Origin: UBA4416 sp943362175
GTDB taxonomy: Bacteria > Bacteroidota > Bacteroidia > B-17B0 > Aurantibacillaceae
Assembly: GCA_943362175.1 (NCBI GenBank)
Contig: CALRIU020000004.1
Span: 124,001 to 188,000 of the forward strand
Reading direction: 5' to 3'
DNA length: 64,000 bases
Shown here one piece after another: positions 34,778-44,028 of the stretch. Position 1 is the stretch's first letter, and each line of letters begins with the position of its first letter. Made by a program: the position numbers and the translations under genes. Under the pieces are notes generated by a model. It was not told the DNA's origin. It saw only the letters and a list, made by a program, of their open reading frames with translations, and searched no databases.

Positions 34778-36178
34778 ATGTTCATCGCAAAAGAAATACA
34801 AACAGCAGCTTACTTATTCGCCAGTATCCTGTTTATTTTAAGTTTAGGAGGATTATCATCCCAGGAATCGGCTAAACGCGGCGTGTTCTACGGGATCGTT
34901 GGCATGATCGTTGCCATCCTGGCGACTGTATTAGGCCAGGGAGTGGCAGGCCATGTGTATATTATCATTGCCATCGCCATCGCCTCCGTGATTGGCCTGA
35001 TGCTGGCCCGTAAAGTGGAAATGACAGCCATGCCCCAGCTGGTGGCTATCCTGCATAGCTTTGTGGGCTTAGCAGCCGTATTGGTAGGTTTCGGTTCCTA
35101 CCTGGATCCTAAATCACATGAGCTGCATGGTGCTGCTCACAACATTCACCTGGTGGAAGTATTTGTAGGCGTGTTCATCGGAGCCATTACTTTCACAGGC
35201 TCTATCATTGCCTGGGGGAAATTAGACGGGAAAGTGCCTTCCAAACCCTGGAGCTTTAAAGGGCTCCAGGCCATGAACCTGTTGCTGCTCTTGGTTTGTA
35301 CTGTTTTGGGCGTTTTATTCTGCCAGGCAGAAGGAACAAATGGTATGCTTTACCTTGGCATCATGACGGCTATTGCGTCGTTTATCGGCATTGTATTGGT
35401 GATGGCCATTGGCGGCGGTGATATGCCGGTGGTGGTTTCCATGCTCAACTCGTATTCCGGCTGGGCAGCCTCTGCAGCGGGCTTCATGCTGGGTAACGAT
35501 TTATTGATTGTAACCGGTGCTTTGGTAGGAAGCTCGGGTGCCATTCTTTCCATGCACATGTGCCACGCCATGAACCGCTCGTTCTTTGCGGTGATCTTTG
35601 CAAGCGGCTCGGGTAACGGCTCAGGTGGTGAGAAAAAAGCCATTGAAGGCGAGGTAACCTCTTTGAACCACGAAGAAGTGGCTGCCTTGCTGAAAGAAGC
35701 AAAATCGGTTGTCATTGTTCCGGGTTATGGAATGGCAGTTGCCAAAGCACAGTATCCCATTTACGACATGGTGCAGACCCTGCGTAAAGCCGGCAAGAAT
35801 GTGCGTTTTGCCATTCACCCGGTGGCAGGCCGTTTACCGGGCCACATGAACGTGTTGCTGGCAGAGGCCAATGTGCCTTACGATATTGTTCTGGAAATGG
35901 ACGAGATCAATGATGATATGCCTGATACCGATGTGGTGATGGTGATCGGAGCAAACGACGTTGTCAACCCGAGCGCACAGGACGATCCGGCAAGCTCTAT
36001 TTACGGGATGCCGGTGATTGAAGCCTGGAAAGCAGAGAAGGTCATCATCATGAAACGTTCCATGTCTGCCGGTTATTCGGGCGAAGACAATCCCTTATTC
36101 TATAAGCCGAATTCAGAAATGCTCTACGGCGATGCGAAAGCCAGCGTCGAAAAACTCCTGGGCTTTTTGAAAGCCTAA
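34778..36178 (+). CDS. pntB: NAD(P) transhydrogenase subunit beta
   Basis: A 466-residue partner of PntA. Eight or nine membrane helices span about 10-270, including the proton-channel region. They are followed by the NADP(H) domain with the fingerprint VIVPGYGMAVAKAQYPIYD, HPVAGRLPGHMNVLLAEANVPYD (in part) and GANDVVNPSAQDDPASSIYG with the catalytic loop Asp residues. The C-terminus (MSAGYSGEDNPLFY) is typical. It is followed by a terminator, so pntAB form a two-gene operon. Confidence 0.96.
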   Translation: MFIAKEIQTAAYLFASILFILSLGGLSSQESAKRGVFYGIVGMIVAILATVLGQGVAGHVYIIIAIAIASVIGLMLARKVEMTAMPQLVAILHSFVGLAAVLVGFGSYLDPKSHELHGAAHNIHLVEVFVGVFIGAITFTGSIIAWGKLDGKVPSKPWSFKGLQAMNLLLLLVCTVLGVLFCQAEGTNGMLYLGIMTAIASFIGIVLVMAIGGGDMPVVVSMLNSYSGWAASAAGFMLGNDLLIVTGALVGSSGAILSMHMCHAMNRSFFAVIFASGSGNGSGGEKKAIEGEVTSLNHEEVAALLKEAKSVVIVPGYGMAVAKAQYPIYDMVQTLRKAGKNVRFAIHPVAGRLPGHMNVLLAEANVPYDIVLEMDEINDDMPDTDVVMVIGANDVVNPSAQDDPASSIYGMPVIEAWKAEKVIIMKRSMSAGYSGEDNPLFYKPNSEMLYGDAKASVEKLLGFLKA

Positions 36179-36199
36179 GAGTTCCGGGACATAAGAATC

Positions 36200-36233
36200 A
36201 AAGGCGTTACAATCTATGTAACGCCTTTTTTTA
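36200..36233 (+). terminator. Terminator of pntAB
   Basis: Stem AAGGCGTTAC / GTAACGCCTT (10 bp), 7-nt loop, then T-tract. Confidence 0.92.
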
Positions 36234-36340
36234 TGACCGGCTATATGATTTTCGGTCAGGCATCAGCCAGTTTTTTCTGTTAAAATAATTGGCTTTGGGG
36301 TAATATTACGTTACATTAGATTAACTCTAAACATATTCTA

Positions 36341-36967
36341 ATGAACAGGTTCCGTCAGTTTTTTGCTATAGTTTCCTTTTCGGTGGCTTTACCGCTATTC
36401 TCACAATCCGGCTCCAACACCAAGCCTGGCTTTGAATCCCTGCCGGAAGTGTTGCTGAGTTTCGATGCTGTTCTGAACGGAAATAAGGTAGAGCTGACCT
36501 GGGCTTCGAATGCGGAATATACTAACAATTACTTTACCATCGAAAAATCGAAAGATGCCGTTGCCTTTACCGAGTTCCTGAAAATCCGGAACTTCGGAAA
36601 TAACAGCAATATCATCAGCTACTTCGATGTGGATTATGTGCCTTATAACGGCATGTCCTACTACCGCCTCACGCAAACCAATGCCGAAGGGCATATCTTA
36701 TCGTCGCGTGTTCTCTCGGTCAATAACCAGGGGACATATCCTGTGCTCACGCTGGCAGAGTCTGGCGTGCAGACCGCAGATTCACGGGAAGCCCTGGTGG
36801 TACTGAGAAACGAAAAGGGAGAGGAAAGCGTATCGAAAGTGATCGTGAATGGAACCGATGATCTGAGCATCTCCTCTGATAACAGCAGTAAATTAAACAA
36901 CGGGACTTACGTCATCATTGCTTCCTCCGATAATAAGCTTTACAGCAAGGTGGTGAAGATCCAGTAA
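36341..36967 (+). CDS. Secreted beta-sandwich protein of unknown function
   Basis: A 208-residue protein with signal peptide (FRQFFAIVSFSVALPLFSQ). Residues about 35-130 match a Bacteroidota beta domain often found before T9SS tails: TWASNAEYTNNYFTIEKSKD, IISYFDVDYVPYNGMSYYRLTQ. The last about 70 residues end LNNGTYVIIASSDNKLYSKVVKI, which resembles a type A sorting domain without the PNP motif. Export through the type IX system is plausible but not certain. A repeat array starts 5 bp after the stop. Confidence 0.7.
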   Translation: MNRFRQFFAIVSFSVALPLFSQSGSNTKPGFESLPEVLLSFDAVLNGNKVELTWASNAEYTNNYFTIEKSKDAVAFTEFLKIRNFGNNSNIISYFDVDYVPYNGMSYYRLTQTNAEGHILSSRVLSVNNQGTYPVLTLAESGVQTADSREALVVLRNEKGEESVSKVIVNGTDDLSISSDNSSKLNNGTYVIIASSDNKLYSKVVKIQ

Positions 36968-36971
36968 GGTG

Positions 36972-37288
36972 TTTTCAGGCGGGACTTCGACTGCGCTCAG
37001 TCGCCGCAGATTATCTGCCAAAAACCAACTTCAAATTTCAGGCGGGACTTCGACTGCGCTCAGTCGCCGCAGATTATCTGCCAAAAACTAACTTCAAATT
37101 TCAGGCGGGACTTCGACTTCGCTCAGTCGCCGCAGATTATCTGCAAAACACTAACTTCAAATTTCAGGCGGGACTTCGACTTCGCTCAGTCGCCGCAGAT
37201 TATCTGCCAAAAACTAACTTCAAATTTCATGCGGGACTTCGACTGCGCTCAGTCACCGCAGATTATCTGCCAAACACTAACTTCAAAT
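36972..37288. repeat. 63-bp tandem repeat array, five copies
   Basis: The CAGGCGGGACTTCGACT phrase begins at 36976, 37039, 37102, 37165 and 37228, exactly 63 bp apart. Each unit contains CTTCGACTKCGCTCAGTC, which is the constant hairpin core in reverse orientation, then CGCAGATTATCTGC, itself nearly palindromic. Copies differ by only a few bases (TGC/TTC at one site, AACC/ACAC at another). There are no spacers. It fills the space between converging genes. Confidence 0.95.
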
Positions 37289-37423
37289 GGTGGATGAGCG
37301 GAGTCGAGTGATGATCGGTTTAATGAAGGGAAGAACTTGAAATGGTGGCTGAGCGGAGTCGAGTGATGATCGGTTTAATGAGGGAAGAACTTGAAATGGT
37401 GGCTGAGCGGAGTCGAAGCCACC
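37282..37423. repeat. ~55-bp tandem repeat with constant core in opposite orientation (2.5 copies)
   Basis: AATGGTGG recurs at 37286, 37341 and 37395 (periods 55 and 54). Each copy has GAGCGGAGTCGA. The last copy (37398-37423) has complete arms GGTGGCT / AGCCACC; the two earlier copies end GAGT-GATGATCGG and lack the right arm. The array follows the 63-bp array directly. Confidence 0.9.
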
Positions 37424-37427
37424 AACG

Positions 37428-38216
37428 TTAAAACAACCCGGCGTCCGCCGTTTTAATCCAGGCTTCGTTACCGTTCTCCAGCTTGATATTCGTCCACTCG
37501 TCGTTGGTTTCCAGCACGCGAACCCGTGTGCCTTCGTGCAGACTGAACTTGGAGCCGGAAGCATCAGACGGCTCTTCATGCGTGCGTGTTTCGCGGGCGG
37601 TGATGATGGCGAACTTGTTATTTTGCTTATCGTTCAGCGCAGAAAAGCCAAGCACCATCGATGCCGGAAATAAGATAAAGCACAGAAAACCGGCGAAAAA
37701 TCCGACACGTTTCAGTACCAGGTTTTGCGAAGTAAAGAAGAGGAAGAACAAGCCCAGGGATACGATGAGGCTCGTGATGCTCAGCCAGGCCCAGCCACTG
37801 GTGCTCAGGGCATTCACCAATCCTGATTTGATCACACTTAAGAAAAAATTTTCCTTGCTTTCAATTTTGTCAATCGTTTTTTCATTGGCGATGCGCAGGT
37901 TGGTCAGCACATCCTCGTTGTTTGGCTCCAGCTTATTGGCCAGCTCATAATGGTAGATGGCTTTTCCGAGCTCCTTGTTTTTATAATAGGCATTGCCCAG
38001 GTTATAATGCAGCTTGTAGGAGGTATAGCCATCCTGCAACAGCGATTCATAAGAGGCAATCGCTTCCTTGTATTTTTTCTCCGTATAAAACTTTTCGGCC
38101 TCCGCAGGAGCTTTCAGATCTTTGTGTGCAAAGGACATTTTGCCCATGAGCAAGGCCATGCACAAAAATAAGATGCAGGATGCCTGCTTTATCGGATATG
38201 TTGCCTTAGTTCCCAT
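37428..38216 (-). CDS. batE: BatE: TPR and SH3-like domain protein
   Basis: The last gene of the Bat operon, 262 residues. Signal anchor near 12-31; TPR-type helices at about 35-105 (AEKFYTEKKYKEAIASYESLL, YKLHYNLGNAYYKNKELGKAI); two membrane helices at about 143-185; then a bacterial SH3-like domain (ARETRTHEEPSDASG, LHEGTRVRVLETNDEW, GNEAWI). This order is the BatE layout. It starts one base after batD ends. Bat proteins are tied to oxygen tolerance in Bacteroides, but their molecular role is unresolved. Confidence 0.87.
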   Translation of the reverse strand: MGTKATYPIKQASCILFLCMALLMGKMSFAHKDLKAPAEAEKFYTEKKYKEAIASYESLLQDGYTSYKLHYNLGNAYYKNKELGKAIYHYELANKLEPNNEDVLTNLRIANEKTIDKIESKENFFLSVIKSGLVNALSTSGWAWLSITSLIVSLGLFFLFFTSQNLVLKRVGFFAGFLCFILFPASMVLGFSALNDKQNNKFAIITARETRTHEEPSDASGSKFSLHEGTRVRVLETNDEWTNIKLENGNEAWIKTADAGLF

Positions 38217-40019
38217 TTATAATTTGATCTGGTTTTCCAGTTGTGAGATCAGCTCTGCGGTATCGTTGTATACTTTTTTCAGATCGCCGGTTACCGCGCT
38301 TGGCGCATACTTCGCATACTCGCAGGTGTCGATCGTTGCGATCAGCTGAGTGCGTGTCTGCTCTGCGACCTGGCGTTGCAGGAGCATCTCCGAAATGCGG
38401 TCTTTGGAAAGATCGGCCACCGGAAGCCCCAGCTTATCGCTGATGTAGCGGTTCAGGGCATTGAGCACCTCGTTGAAAAATTCGTCTTTGCGGTTGGCCT
38501 GCATGTATTTTTCGGCAGCAGCCAGCTGTTTCTTGGCAATGCGTGCGGCCTTGCGCTGTTTCATGGCCGGCATATCGCTGTTGGCCTTAATACGTTGCTT
38601 CACGGCAATCACAGCTCCCAGGAAGAGAAGCACCGGAATTGTCAGCAGGGCATAGTGGAGTGGGGAAGAGAAGAATTCATCTTCTGTTTTTTGCAGGCCG
38701 AGGTCGCCGCGCTTAATATAGCGGATATCGTTCTCCGTTTCGTTCAATCCCTTTTTATGCGGAACAATCACCTGGGCTGAGCTGCCGTCACCTTCCAGCA
38801 CGCTGAGCTTCATATCCGGCGAAGGCAGTTTCACGTATTGTTTTTTCTCCGGGTCGAAAAAGCTGAAGTTCAAACCATTGATGATGAACTCTCCCTTTTC
38901 CCTCGGGATGACCAGGTAATCAAAGGTTTTGCTGCCACTTACGCCGCCGGCGGTCTTAATGGTTTCATTGATCTTCGGATCGTAAGTTTCAAAGCTTTCG
39001 GGCAGCTCCGCTTTTGGCGCTTCCAGTAAGGCAATGTTTCCTTTTCCTGTCACGGTGAGCTTAATATTCACCGCATCATTGGCTTTCACCTGGTCTTTGC
39101 TCAGCTCGGTTTTATAGGAGAAATTTCCCACGGCTCCGGTAAAACCTTCCGGCTTGCCTTCCTCCGGAAGCTCTTTCACTTCTACTTTCACCGGTTTGCT
39201 TTTTACTTTCACCGCCACATCCTCATAGCCTCCGGCTCCGAAGAACTGTTCAAAGATATTGCGCGGCTGGCGCTGGGTAGCCCTTCGCACAATGCACTCC
39301 AGCTCCACAGGCTCTATGCTCATCGTTCCGCTGCGCTGAGGAAACAAGTATACTTTGTTGTATTCCGCTACAAAATAGGTGATCCCGTTGAGGACCTCCT
39401 GCTGTAGGTTGATCTGCTTGTTGCCTTCTTCCTGCTGCGACCAGAAACCATTGTAGGGCGGAAACTTGATGTTCTGAAAGCCTCTCAGGTCGACACGGGA
39501 ATATACTTTTTGCGTGACGGTGATCTGCTCGCCGATATAGCATTTGGCTTTACTCAGGAAGGTCCGTACAAAAAGGTCCTCGTTTGTGATCTCGCTGGCA
39601 AACTGGTTGGGGTCGGAAGGGTTGTTGCCCTGCGATGTCTGTGTACTGCCTTTGGTTACCTCGATCACGATAGGCGCTGTTTCCAGCTTTTGATTGCCGT
39701 TTGCCATTACGGAAGCGGGACCTATGGTGATCTTTCCTTCTTTCTTGGCCGAAATAATAAAAGAAATCGTTGTGGATTGCGACATGTTACCATTCACAAT
39801 GCTCATGCTCTGGCTTTGGTTGGGGCCCATGTGAATATTAAAATCTTTCAGATTTGAATACACCAGGTTGTTTCCCGGACCGTTGAGCGTAAAGGCAATC
39901 TGGAACTGCTCGCCTACAGCCACCCTGTTTTTGCTTACCTGTGCATAGAATGCAGGCGTTTGTGCATTTGCCAGGAAGGCAAGGCATACGCAGAATACTA
40001 TGGCCAGTTTTTTCAGCAC
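38217..40019 (-). CDS. batD: BatD protein
   Basis: 600 residues. Signal peptide (LAIVFCVCLAFLANAQ), three immunoglobulin-like domains over about residues 20-415 with the BatD pattern RVAVGEQFQIAFTLNG and NEDLFVRTFLSKAKCYIGEQITVTQKVYS (in part), a membrane helix near 444-462 (HYALLTIPVLLFLGAVIAV), and a C-terminal cytoplasmic helical domain ending in NRYISDKLGLPVADLSKDRI. It probably presents a large periplasmic part that works with the VWA proteins of the operon. A shorter paralogue stands at 42952. Confidence 0.9.
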   Translation of the reverse strand: MLKKLAIVFCVCLAFLANAQTPAFYAQVSKNRVAVGEQFQIAFTLNGPGNNLVYSNLKDFNIHMGPNQSQSMSIVNGNMSQSTTISFIISAKKEGKITIGPASVMANGNQKLETAPIVIEVTKGSTQTSQGNNPSDPNQFASEITNEDLFVRTFLSKAKCYIGEQITVTQKVYSRVDLRGFQNIKFPPYNGFWSQQEEGNKQINLQQEVLNGITYFVAEYNKVYLFPQRSGTMSIEPVELECIVRRATQRQPRNIFEQFFGAGGYEDVAVKVKSKPVKVEVKELPEEGKPEGFTGAVGNFSYKTELSKDQVKANDAVNIKLTVTGKGNIALLEAPKAELPESFETYDPKINETIKTAGGVSGSKTFDYLVIPREKGEFIINGLNFSFFDPEKKQYVKLPSPDMKLSVLEGDGSSAQVIVPHKKGLNETENDIRYIKRGDLGLQKTEDEFFSSPLHYALLTIPVLLFLGAVIAVKQRIKANSDMPAMKQRKAARIAKKQLAAAEKYMQANRKDEFFNEVLNALNRYISDKLGLPVADLSKDRISEMLLQRQVAEQTRTQLIATIDTCEYAKYAPSAVTGDLKKVYNDTAELISQLENQIKL

Positions 40020-40158
40020 CTGTTTTGTTTTTTTAATGTGTTACAGAATTACGTTTCGGGGGCAATTCTGTTTGTCGGATCCTTTAATTTTACTCTTTTA
40101 TCTCTTCTGTCTCTCTATCCTGTCCCACTACTCAAGTCTCTCACTACTCACGTCTCTT

Positions 40159-40905
40159 CTACCAGTCCTTATCCGGGTTCCTTTTCTGCCCTTCGCCCTT
40201 TTTCTCGTGGAGGTTCTGGTTTTTCTTTTCCGAATTTTTAAGAGCATTCAGCATTTGCTCTGCCTGTTCCTTGCTCATGGCCGGTGGCTGGGCTTCCTGC
40301 TGATCCTTGTCGTTAGGATTGTTGACTTTTTGCTTGTCTTTTTCCTGCTGGTCCTTATCTTTTTTCTGATCCTGGTTTTTATTCTGGTTCTTTTGCTGCT
40401 CTTTCAGTTTGCGTTGCGCATAAGCCAGGTTATAGCGGGTTTCCTCATCTTTTGGATTCAACCGGAGCGCTTTCTTGTAGCCGCTCACCGCCTCTTCATA
40501 ATTTTTCTGCTGCAGCTTGGCGTTGCCGAAGTTGTGCCAGGCTTTCTGGATGGTGTCCGGGTTGTTTACCGATTTGGCCACCACCTCAAATTGTTCAGCC
40601 GCCTGGTCGAACACCAGGTTTGCCGCCGAATCGGCCGTCATGCGTTTATCCGGCACAGGCATTTTTCCGCTTTTGATCATCGCGGCCGTTTTATACAACG
40701 CATCACCCAGGTTGAAGTTTGCCTTGTAATACGTCGGTTTCTCTTTCAGCGACTTTTTATAAATGGATGCCGACTCCATGATTTTCCCACCATGGTAAGC
40801 CTGGTTTCCCGCATGCAGGAGCTTTTTCTCTTCCTGGGCAAAGCCCCTCAGGAAAAAGCAAACCAGCAGACCGGCCAACACGATGTATCTATACTGTTTT
40901 TGCAT
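40159..40905 (-). CDS. batC: BatC: TPR protein
   Basis: 248 residues; signal peptide, TPR motifs at about 25-60 and 105-145 (AWHNFGNAKLQQKNYEEAVSGYKKAL, in part), and a long K/Q/D/N-rich charged tail (KEQQKNQNKNQDQKKDKDQ). It overlaps batB by 17 bp. The charged tail gives an opposite-strand hydrophobic open frame, which is not a gene. A 139-bp spacer with C/T-rich repeated phrases separates it from batD. Confidence 0.88.
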   Translation of the reverse strand: MQKQYRYIVLAGLLVCFFLRGFAQEEKKLLHAGNQAYHGGKIMESASIYKKSLKEKPTYYKANFNLGDALYKTAAMIKSGKMPVPDKRMTADSAANLVFDQAAEQFEVVAKSVNNPDTIQKAWHNFGNAKLQQKNYEEAVSGYKKALRLNPKDEETRYNLAYAQRKLKEQQKNQNKNQDQKKDKDQQEKDKQKVNNPNDKDQQEAQPPAMSKEQAEQMLNALKNSEKKNQNLHEKKGEGQKRNPDKDW

Positions 40906-41935
40906 CTTTAAATAAATTCAGTTTTTTCCAGAGCCTGCTCACACGTTCCGAGATCAGGGCTTCAATCACCAGCAGCAGCAATGCCGCTCCTAAGAACCAC
41001 TGGAACTGATCTTCGTAATCGGTGTACATTTTGCTTTCCATTTGCTTTTTGTCCATCTCGGCAATCTTGTTCATGATGGCGTCGAGGCCGATGTCGGCGC
41101 TGGTAGCCTGTACATACACACCGTTGGCTGCCGCTGCAATATCCTGTAGGATCTTCGGATCCAGCTTCGTCACCACCGTATTTCCCTGCTTGTCTTTTTT
41201 ATATCCTGCCGGTACGCCGTTTACCACGTTCGGGATAGGAACCCCGCTTTCGGAGCCTACACCGATCGTGTGGATCGTAATGTTCTTTTTGGCAGCCTCT
41301 TCGGCTACAGCCACCGCATCATCCTCTTCGTTCTGCTCACCATCGGTAATGATCACAATCGCTTTATTCTTTCCCTCGTCCTTGCCGAAGCTTTCCAGCG
41401 AAGTATTGATGGCGGCGGCAATATTCGTTCCCTGCACCGGTACAATTTTAGGGTTGATGCTTTCCAGGAACATCTTGGCCGCACCGTAATCCGTGGTAAT
41501 AGGCAGCTGCACATACGCTTCGCCTGCAAATACCACAATGCCCAGGCGGTCGCCCTGCAGCTTGTCGATCATTTTTTCGAGAGCGATCTTGGCCCTTTCC
41601 AGTCGGTTTGGCGTGAGGTCCTGCGCCATCATACTGTTGGATACATCGAGGCACACCATGATGTCGGCGCCTTCGCGCTTCACATCCTGCGTTTTTGTTC
41701 CCGTTTGCAGGTTGCAGATTCCCAGGATCAACAGGCTTAAGCCAAGCGTGAATAAAACGAAGCGTCCTGTTTTTTTCGCTTTCGACACATCCGGCACCAG
41801 CTGGCGTACCAGCACGCTGTCGCCCAGCTTTTTCAGGTTGCGCCTGGTTTTGAACACATACCAGATGTAGATCAGCACACAGAAGGGAATCAGTGCAAGC
41901 GCATAAAAGTATTCCGGGTTTTCGAACTTAAACAT
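40889..41935 (-). CDS. batB: BatB: membrane-anchored VWA protein
   Basis: 348 residues; two N-terminal membrane helices (about 10-28 and 58-78), a VWA domain with metal site DVSNSMMAQD, GTNIAAAI and ITDGEQNEED, and a C-terminal membrane helix (FQWFLGAALLLLVIEALI) near 315-332. It overlaps batA by one base and batC by 17 bp, so the three are likely translated together. Confidence 0.92.
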   Translation of the reverse strand: MFKFENPEYFYALALIPFCVLIYIWYVFKTRRNLKKLGDSVLVRQLVPDVSKAKKTGRFVLFTLGLSLLILGICNLQTGTKTQDVKREGADIMVCLDVSNSMMAQDLTPNRLERAKIALEKMIDKLQGDRLGIVVFAGEAYVQLPITTDYGAAKMFLESINPKIVPVQGTNIAAAINTSLESFGKDEGKNKAIVIITDGEQNEEDDAVAVAEEAAKKNITIHTIGVGSESGVPIPNVVNGVPAGYKKDKQGNTVVTKLDPKILQDIAAAANGVYVQATSADIGLDAIMNKIAEMDKKQMESKMYTDYEDQFQWFLGAALLLLVIEALISERVSRLWKKLNLFKDAKTV

Positions 41936-42945
41936 TAGGGTATGGCTCTGAATACAAATCGTTTTAATAAAAATTCAAGCATCAGGCAGATCAAAGCTGC
42001 CACGGCCAGGGGCAAAAAGTGCTCGGCCTTGTTGGTGAAGCTTTTCTCACTGATGATGGTTTTCTCTAACTTATCAATTTCCTTATAGGTGCTTTCCAGG
42101 CTTTCCTTATCGGTAGCCCGGAAGTATTTTCCGCCGGTCATCTTGGCGATTTTGGTCATGGTTTCATCGTCGATGTCCACATCCACATAATCGTATTCAA
42201 TTTCTCCGTTAGGGTAGAGGGCCACCGGTTGCAGGGCCTTGCCTTTCGAGCCTACGCCGATGCAGTATACGCGCACTCCAAACGTGCGGGCAATCTCGGC
42301 CGCTGTGAGCGGAGCAATCTCTCCCACGTTATTCACCCCGTCGGAGATTAGGATCACCACCTTGCTTTTGGCCTTGCTATCCTTCACGCGGGCCACGCCA
42401 TCCGCCAGGCCCAGGCCAATGGCCGTTCCCTGGTCGAGCATGCCGGCCTTGATGTCCTTGAACATATTTTTAATAATCTTGTGATCGGTCGTCAACGGGC
42501 ACTGCGTAAAAGCCTCGCCACCGAATACCACCAACCCGATCTTATCGTTAGGACGCGCATCAATAAAATCCGCGAGTACATCTTTGGCCACCTCCAGGCG
42601 GTTTGGCTTAAAATCCTTGGCCAGCATCGACAGGGAAAGATCCAGGCTCACGACGATGTCGATTCCTTCCGTTTTGGTATCTTTCCAGCTGCTGCGCGAT
42701 TGCGGGCGCGCAATGGCCAGGATCAGGAAGGAGATACAGAGCATGCGCAGGAAAAAAAGCACGTGCCTGAATTTGGCCCGCAGCGAAGATTTGACACCCG
42801 CCAGTAAATGAAACGATGAATAATTCAGTTCACCCTCGAAAGTCTTCAGCTTATAGATATACCAGGCCAGCATCACCGGGAGGACGAGGAATAACCAAAA
42901 CCAGTGTTTTTCTGCAAATTGTATGTCCGAAAAATAGGATAGCAC
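41935..42945 (-). CDS. batA: BatA: membrane-anchored VWA protein
   Basis: 336 residues with the same plan as BatB: two helices at the N-terminus (FWLFLVLPVMLAWYIYKL and VLFFLRMLCISFLILAIA), a VWA domain with DLSLSMLAKD, QGTAIGLGLADG and LISDGVNNVG, and a C-terminal membrane helix. The central RPQSRSSWKDTKTEGID matches the BatA family. Position: after the BatD-like gene and before batB. Confidence 0.92.
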   Translation of the reverse strand: MLSYFSDIQFAEKHWFWLFLVLPVMLAWYIYKLKTFEGELNYSSFHLLAGVKSSLRAKFRHVLFFLRMLCISFLILAIARPQSRSSWKDTKTEGIDIVVSLDLSLSMLAKDFKPNRLEVAKDVLADFIDARPNDKIGLVVFGGEAFTQCPLTTDHKIIKNMFKDIKAGMLDQGTAIGLGLADGVARVKDSKAKSKVVILISDGVNNVGEIAPLTAAEIARTFGVRVYCIGVGSKGKALQPVALYPNGEIEYDYVDVDIDDETMTKIAKMTGGKYFRATDKESLESTYKEIDKLEKTIISEKSFTNKAEHFLPLAVAALICLMLEFLLKRFVFRAIP

Positions 42946-42951
42946 GATAAT

Positions 42952-43938
42952 CTATAGGGCGTTTTTAGGAGTTTCGTTTGGATTGGTAGCAGCCTCTTCC
43001 CTTAAGGTGCCGTTTACAAATTCAAAAGCATTGTTCAGGGTAAGCGTATGTTCCGCTTCTATCGGGATCTGTTTCGCAAATTTTACAAAGTCGGAAAGCG
43101 TCAGGATCTGGTACAGCCGGTTCTTGCTTTCCTGGTCTACCACCTGCGATTTGAAAATGTGCAGAATCTCGTCAGAGGTAAGTTCGAGCGCATTGATCTT
43201 AAAGCGCTGTTCAATGTATAACCTGATGGTATCCGCAATATCCGAGTAATATTCTTTCGTACGGTTTTCTTTCCAGATGGCTTCCGCTTTGATTTTTTCG
43301 AGGCTTTCAAAAGCGATCACATGCGGCGGAATTTTCGGTGTGTTATCCACTACAGGCACTTCCGCCGGTTTCCGCTTGCTGAGCTTCACCAGCACAATGA
43401 TGATCATGATGACCAGGAGGAGCACGCCTCCGATGGCATAAATGTATGGCAGGTACCACTTCCAGTCGAAAGGCTCATCATAAGGAGGCTTGATGTCTTT
43501 GATCTTGGCAAGCGCCGTATCCGTAGGCATTGTATTTACTGCGAGTAACAGGGGCTCTGTGAGCAAAGGATTGACAGTATCCTTGTTGAGCGTAAATTTA
43601 AAAGGCGGGATCACATAAGCACCCGAGTCGAAAGAGGTAATGGTGAGCTGGATGTGCTGCTGGATGACATTGGGATTCGTTTTATCAGGAATCGTGGTGT
43701 CGATCTTCGTGATATTCACGACTTCGATCTCTTTTTTCAATGTATCCTCAAACTTAGGCCAGTCGATATTGAGGTTCTTCTGGGTCGAGGCATCATAACG
43801 CAGGTACACGTCCAGTTTGGTTTGTTCACCGATGCGGATGCTGTTGGAATCCAGGACGGCATGTACTTCCACCTGGGCCTGGAGCGCGAGCCCGGCCATC
43901 AGGGCAAAAAGAAAAAATATGTAATGTTTAAGTTTCAT
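42952..43938 (-). CDS. BatD-like single-span membrane protein of the Bat operon
   Basis: 328 residues from the start chosen at 43938, which begins a clear signal peptide (MKLKHYIFFLFALMAGLALQA); the frame extends 16 codons further upstream. An Ig-like domain (EVHAVLDSNSIRIGEQTKLDV, in part) resembles the first BatD domain; one membrane helix lies near 172-196; the cytoplasmic part (IADTIRLYIEQRFKINALELTSDEIL, in part) is helical and resembles the C-terminus of DUF4381/BatD proteins. It stands between the DUF58 gene and batA, as in other Bat operons. Confidence 0.82.
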   Translation of the reverse strand: MKLKHYIFFLFALMAGLALQAQVEVHAVLDSNSIRIGEQTKLDVYLRYDASTQKNLNIDWPKFEDTLKKEIEVVNITKIDTTIPDKTNPNVIQQHIQLTITSFDSGAYVIPPFKFTLNKDTVNPLLTEPLLLAVNTMPTDTALAKIKDIKPPYDEPFDWKWYLPYIYAIGGVLLLVIMIIIVLVKLSKRKPAEVPVVDNTPKIPPHVIAFESLEKIKAEAIWKENRTKEYYSDIADTIRLYIEQRFKINALELTSDEILHIFKSQVVDQESKNRLYQILTLSDFVKFAKQIPIEAEHTLTLNNAFEFVNGTLREEAATNPNETPKNAL

Positions 43939-44028
43939 AATTTTGATAGAGGTATTTTTCCTGTCCCTTATGAGCGGGATAAGCACCTTTCAATCCCTTT
44001 AGTCTTTCGTCCCTTTGTCTTCTGTCTG

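Noticed and set aside
36972..37288. CRISPR array
   Set aside because: Units are contiguous and almost identical over all 63 bp, with no variable spacers and no cas genes in the window.
40000..40911. A 303-codon hydrophobic open frame on the plus strand
   Set aside because: It is the complement of batC, whose K/Q/N-rich codons read as L/F/V-rich on the other strand; no start context, no homology pattern, and the opposite strand has clear TPR motifs and operon overlap.
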